Origin: a bacterium
Lineage (GTDB): Bacteria; AUK180
NCBI GenBank assembly: GCA_030622125.1
Contig: JAUXGM010000015.1
Coordinates: forward strand, 1-22,318
Direction of reading: 5' to 3'
Length of the DNA: 22,318 bases
Part shown: positions 22,240 to 22,318 of the stretch, one piece after another
Position numbering within the stretch: the stretch's first letter is position 1
Layout of the letters: the number at the start of each line of letters is the position of its first letter
Translations under genes and position numbers: made by a program
The notes under the pieces: model-generated
Told to the model about the DNA's origin: nothing
Databases searched by the model: none
What the model saw: only the letters and a program-made list of their open reading frames with translations

Positions 22240-22318
22240 TCTTTTATGGCTTTTCGGAGTTTAATATTATTTTTCGTATTTCCTTATTGTCTTATTTCCT
22301 TATTGCCTTATTTACTTC
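22229..22318. repeat. Right copy of dispersed repeat module B with CCTTATT tail
   Basis: GGTAATGTCCCTCTTTT, CGGAGTTTAATATT and degenerate CCTTATT units run to the window end, in the same order as positions 93-178. The element probably continues beyond the window. No gene is seen here. Confidence 0.75.

Overview
This is an AT-rich, gene-dense window that reads as the chromosome of an uncultured bacterium. It holds no rRNA, tRNA or other taxonomic marker, so I do not assign a phylum. The chemotaxis genes are of the CheC/CheD type (as in Thermotogae, Firmicutes, spirochaetes and several candidate phyla), not the enteric CheZ type. No flagellar gene and no chemoreceptor is present in the window.

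Layout. (1) Positions 1-188 hold short repeats: half of a GTCCC element, a heptamer array and CCTTATT repeats. (2) 189-1526 (minus) is an NCS2/AzgA-type purine permease. It is divergent from (3) a tightly packed plus-strand run from 1649 to 15235 of fifteen genes: a cyclic-nucleotide-binding protein, cheW1, cheY, cheC1, cheD, cheB, cheA, cheC2, cheW2, a giant TPR protein, a PATAN(DUF4388)-TPR protein, cheR, pilT, a diverged cheW3 and a stand-alone DnaE-type PHP phosphoesterase. Junctions are overlaps or gaps of at most 7 nt, and one good sigma70-like promoter lies at the head. (4) 15226-21298 (minus) is a second run: a strong promoter, a signal-peptide/coiled-coil/membrane protein resembling the DUF6754 family, three further membrane proteins of unknown function, an ECF sigma factor, a small membrane protein that may be its anti-sigma factor, and a bactofilin-like envelope protein. 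(5) 21505-22050 (plus) is a membrane-anchored degenerate GGDEF-like protein. (6) 22051-22318 is a second copy of the repeat region seen at the left edge.

How it may work. The plus-strand run encodes a complete chemosensory core: kinase CheA, adaptors CheW, output CheY, phosphatases CheC, deamidase CheD, methylesterase CheB and methyltransferase CheR. It is physically joined to the type IV pilus retraction ATPase PilT and to a PATAN-domain protein. The simplest reading is chemotaxis-controlled twitching motility. The cyclic-nucleotide-binding protein at the head could feed a second-messenger signal into the same pathway.

Most notable observations: the two CheC paralogues have each lost the key Asn of a different active site (complementary decay); the PHP gene has no ATG/GTG/TTG near its start but an ideal Shine-Dalgarno sequence in front of an ATA codon; a GGGACA...TGTCCC hairpin element of the family at both window edges appears inside the cheW1 linker coding sequence; and a perfect 11-bp inverted repeat with a matching half-site lies in the 21299-21504 divergent intergenic region.
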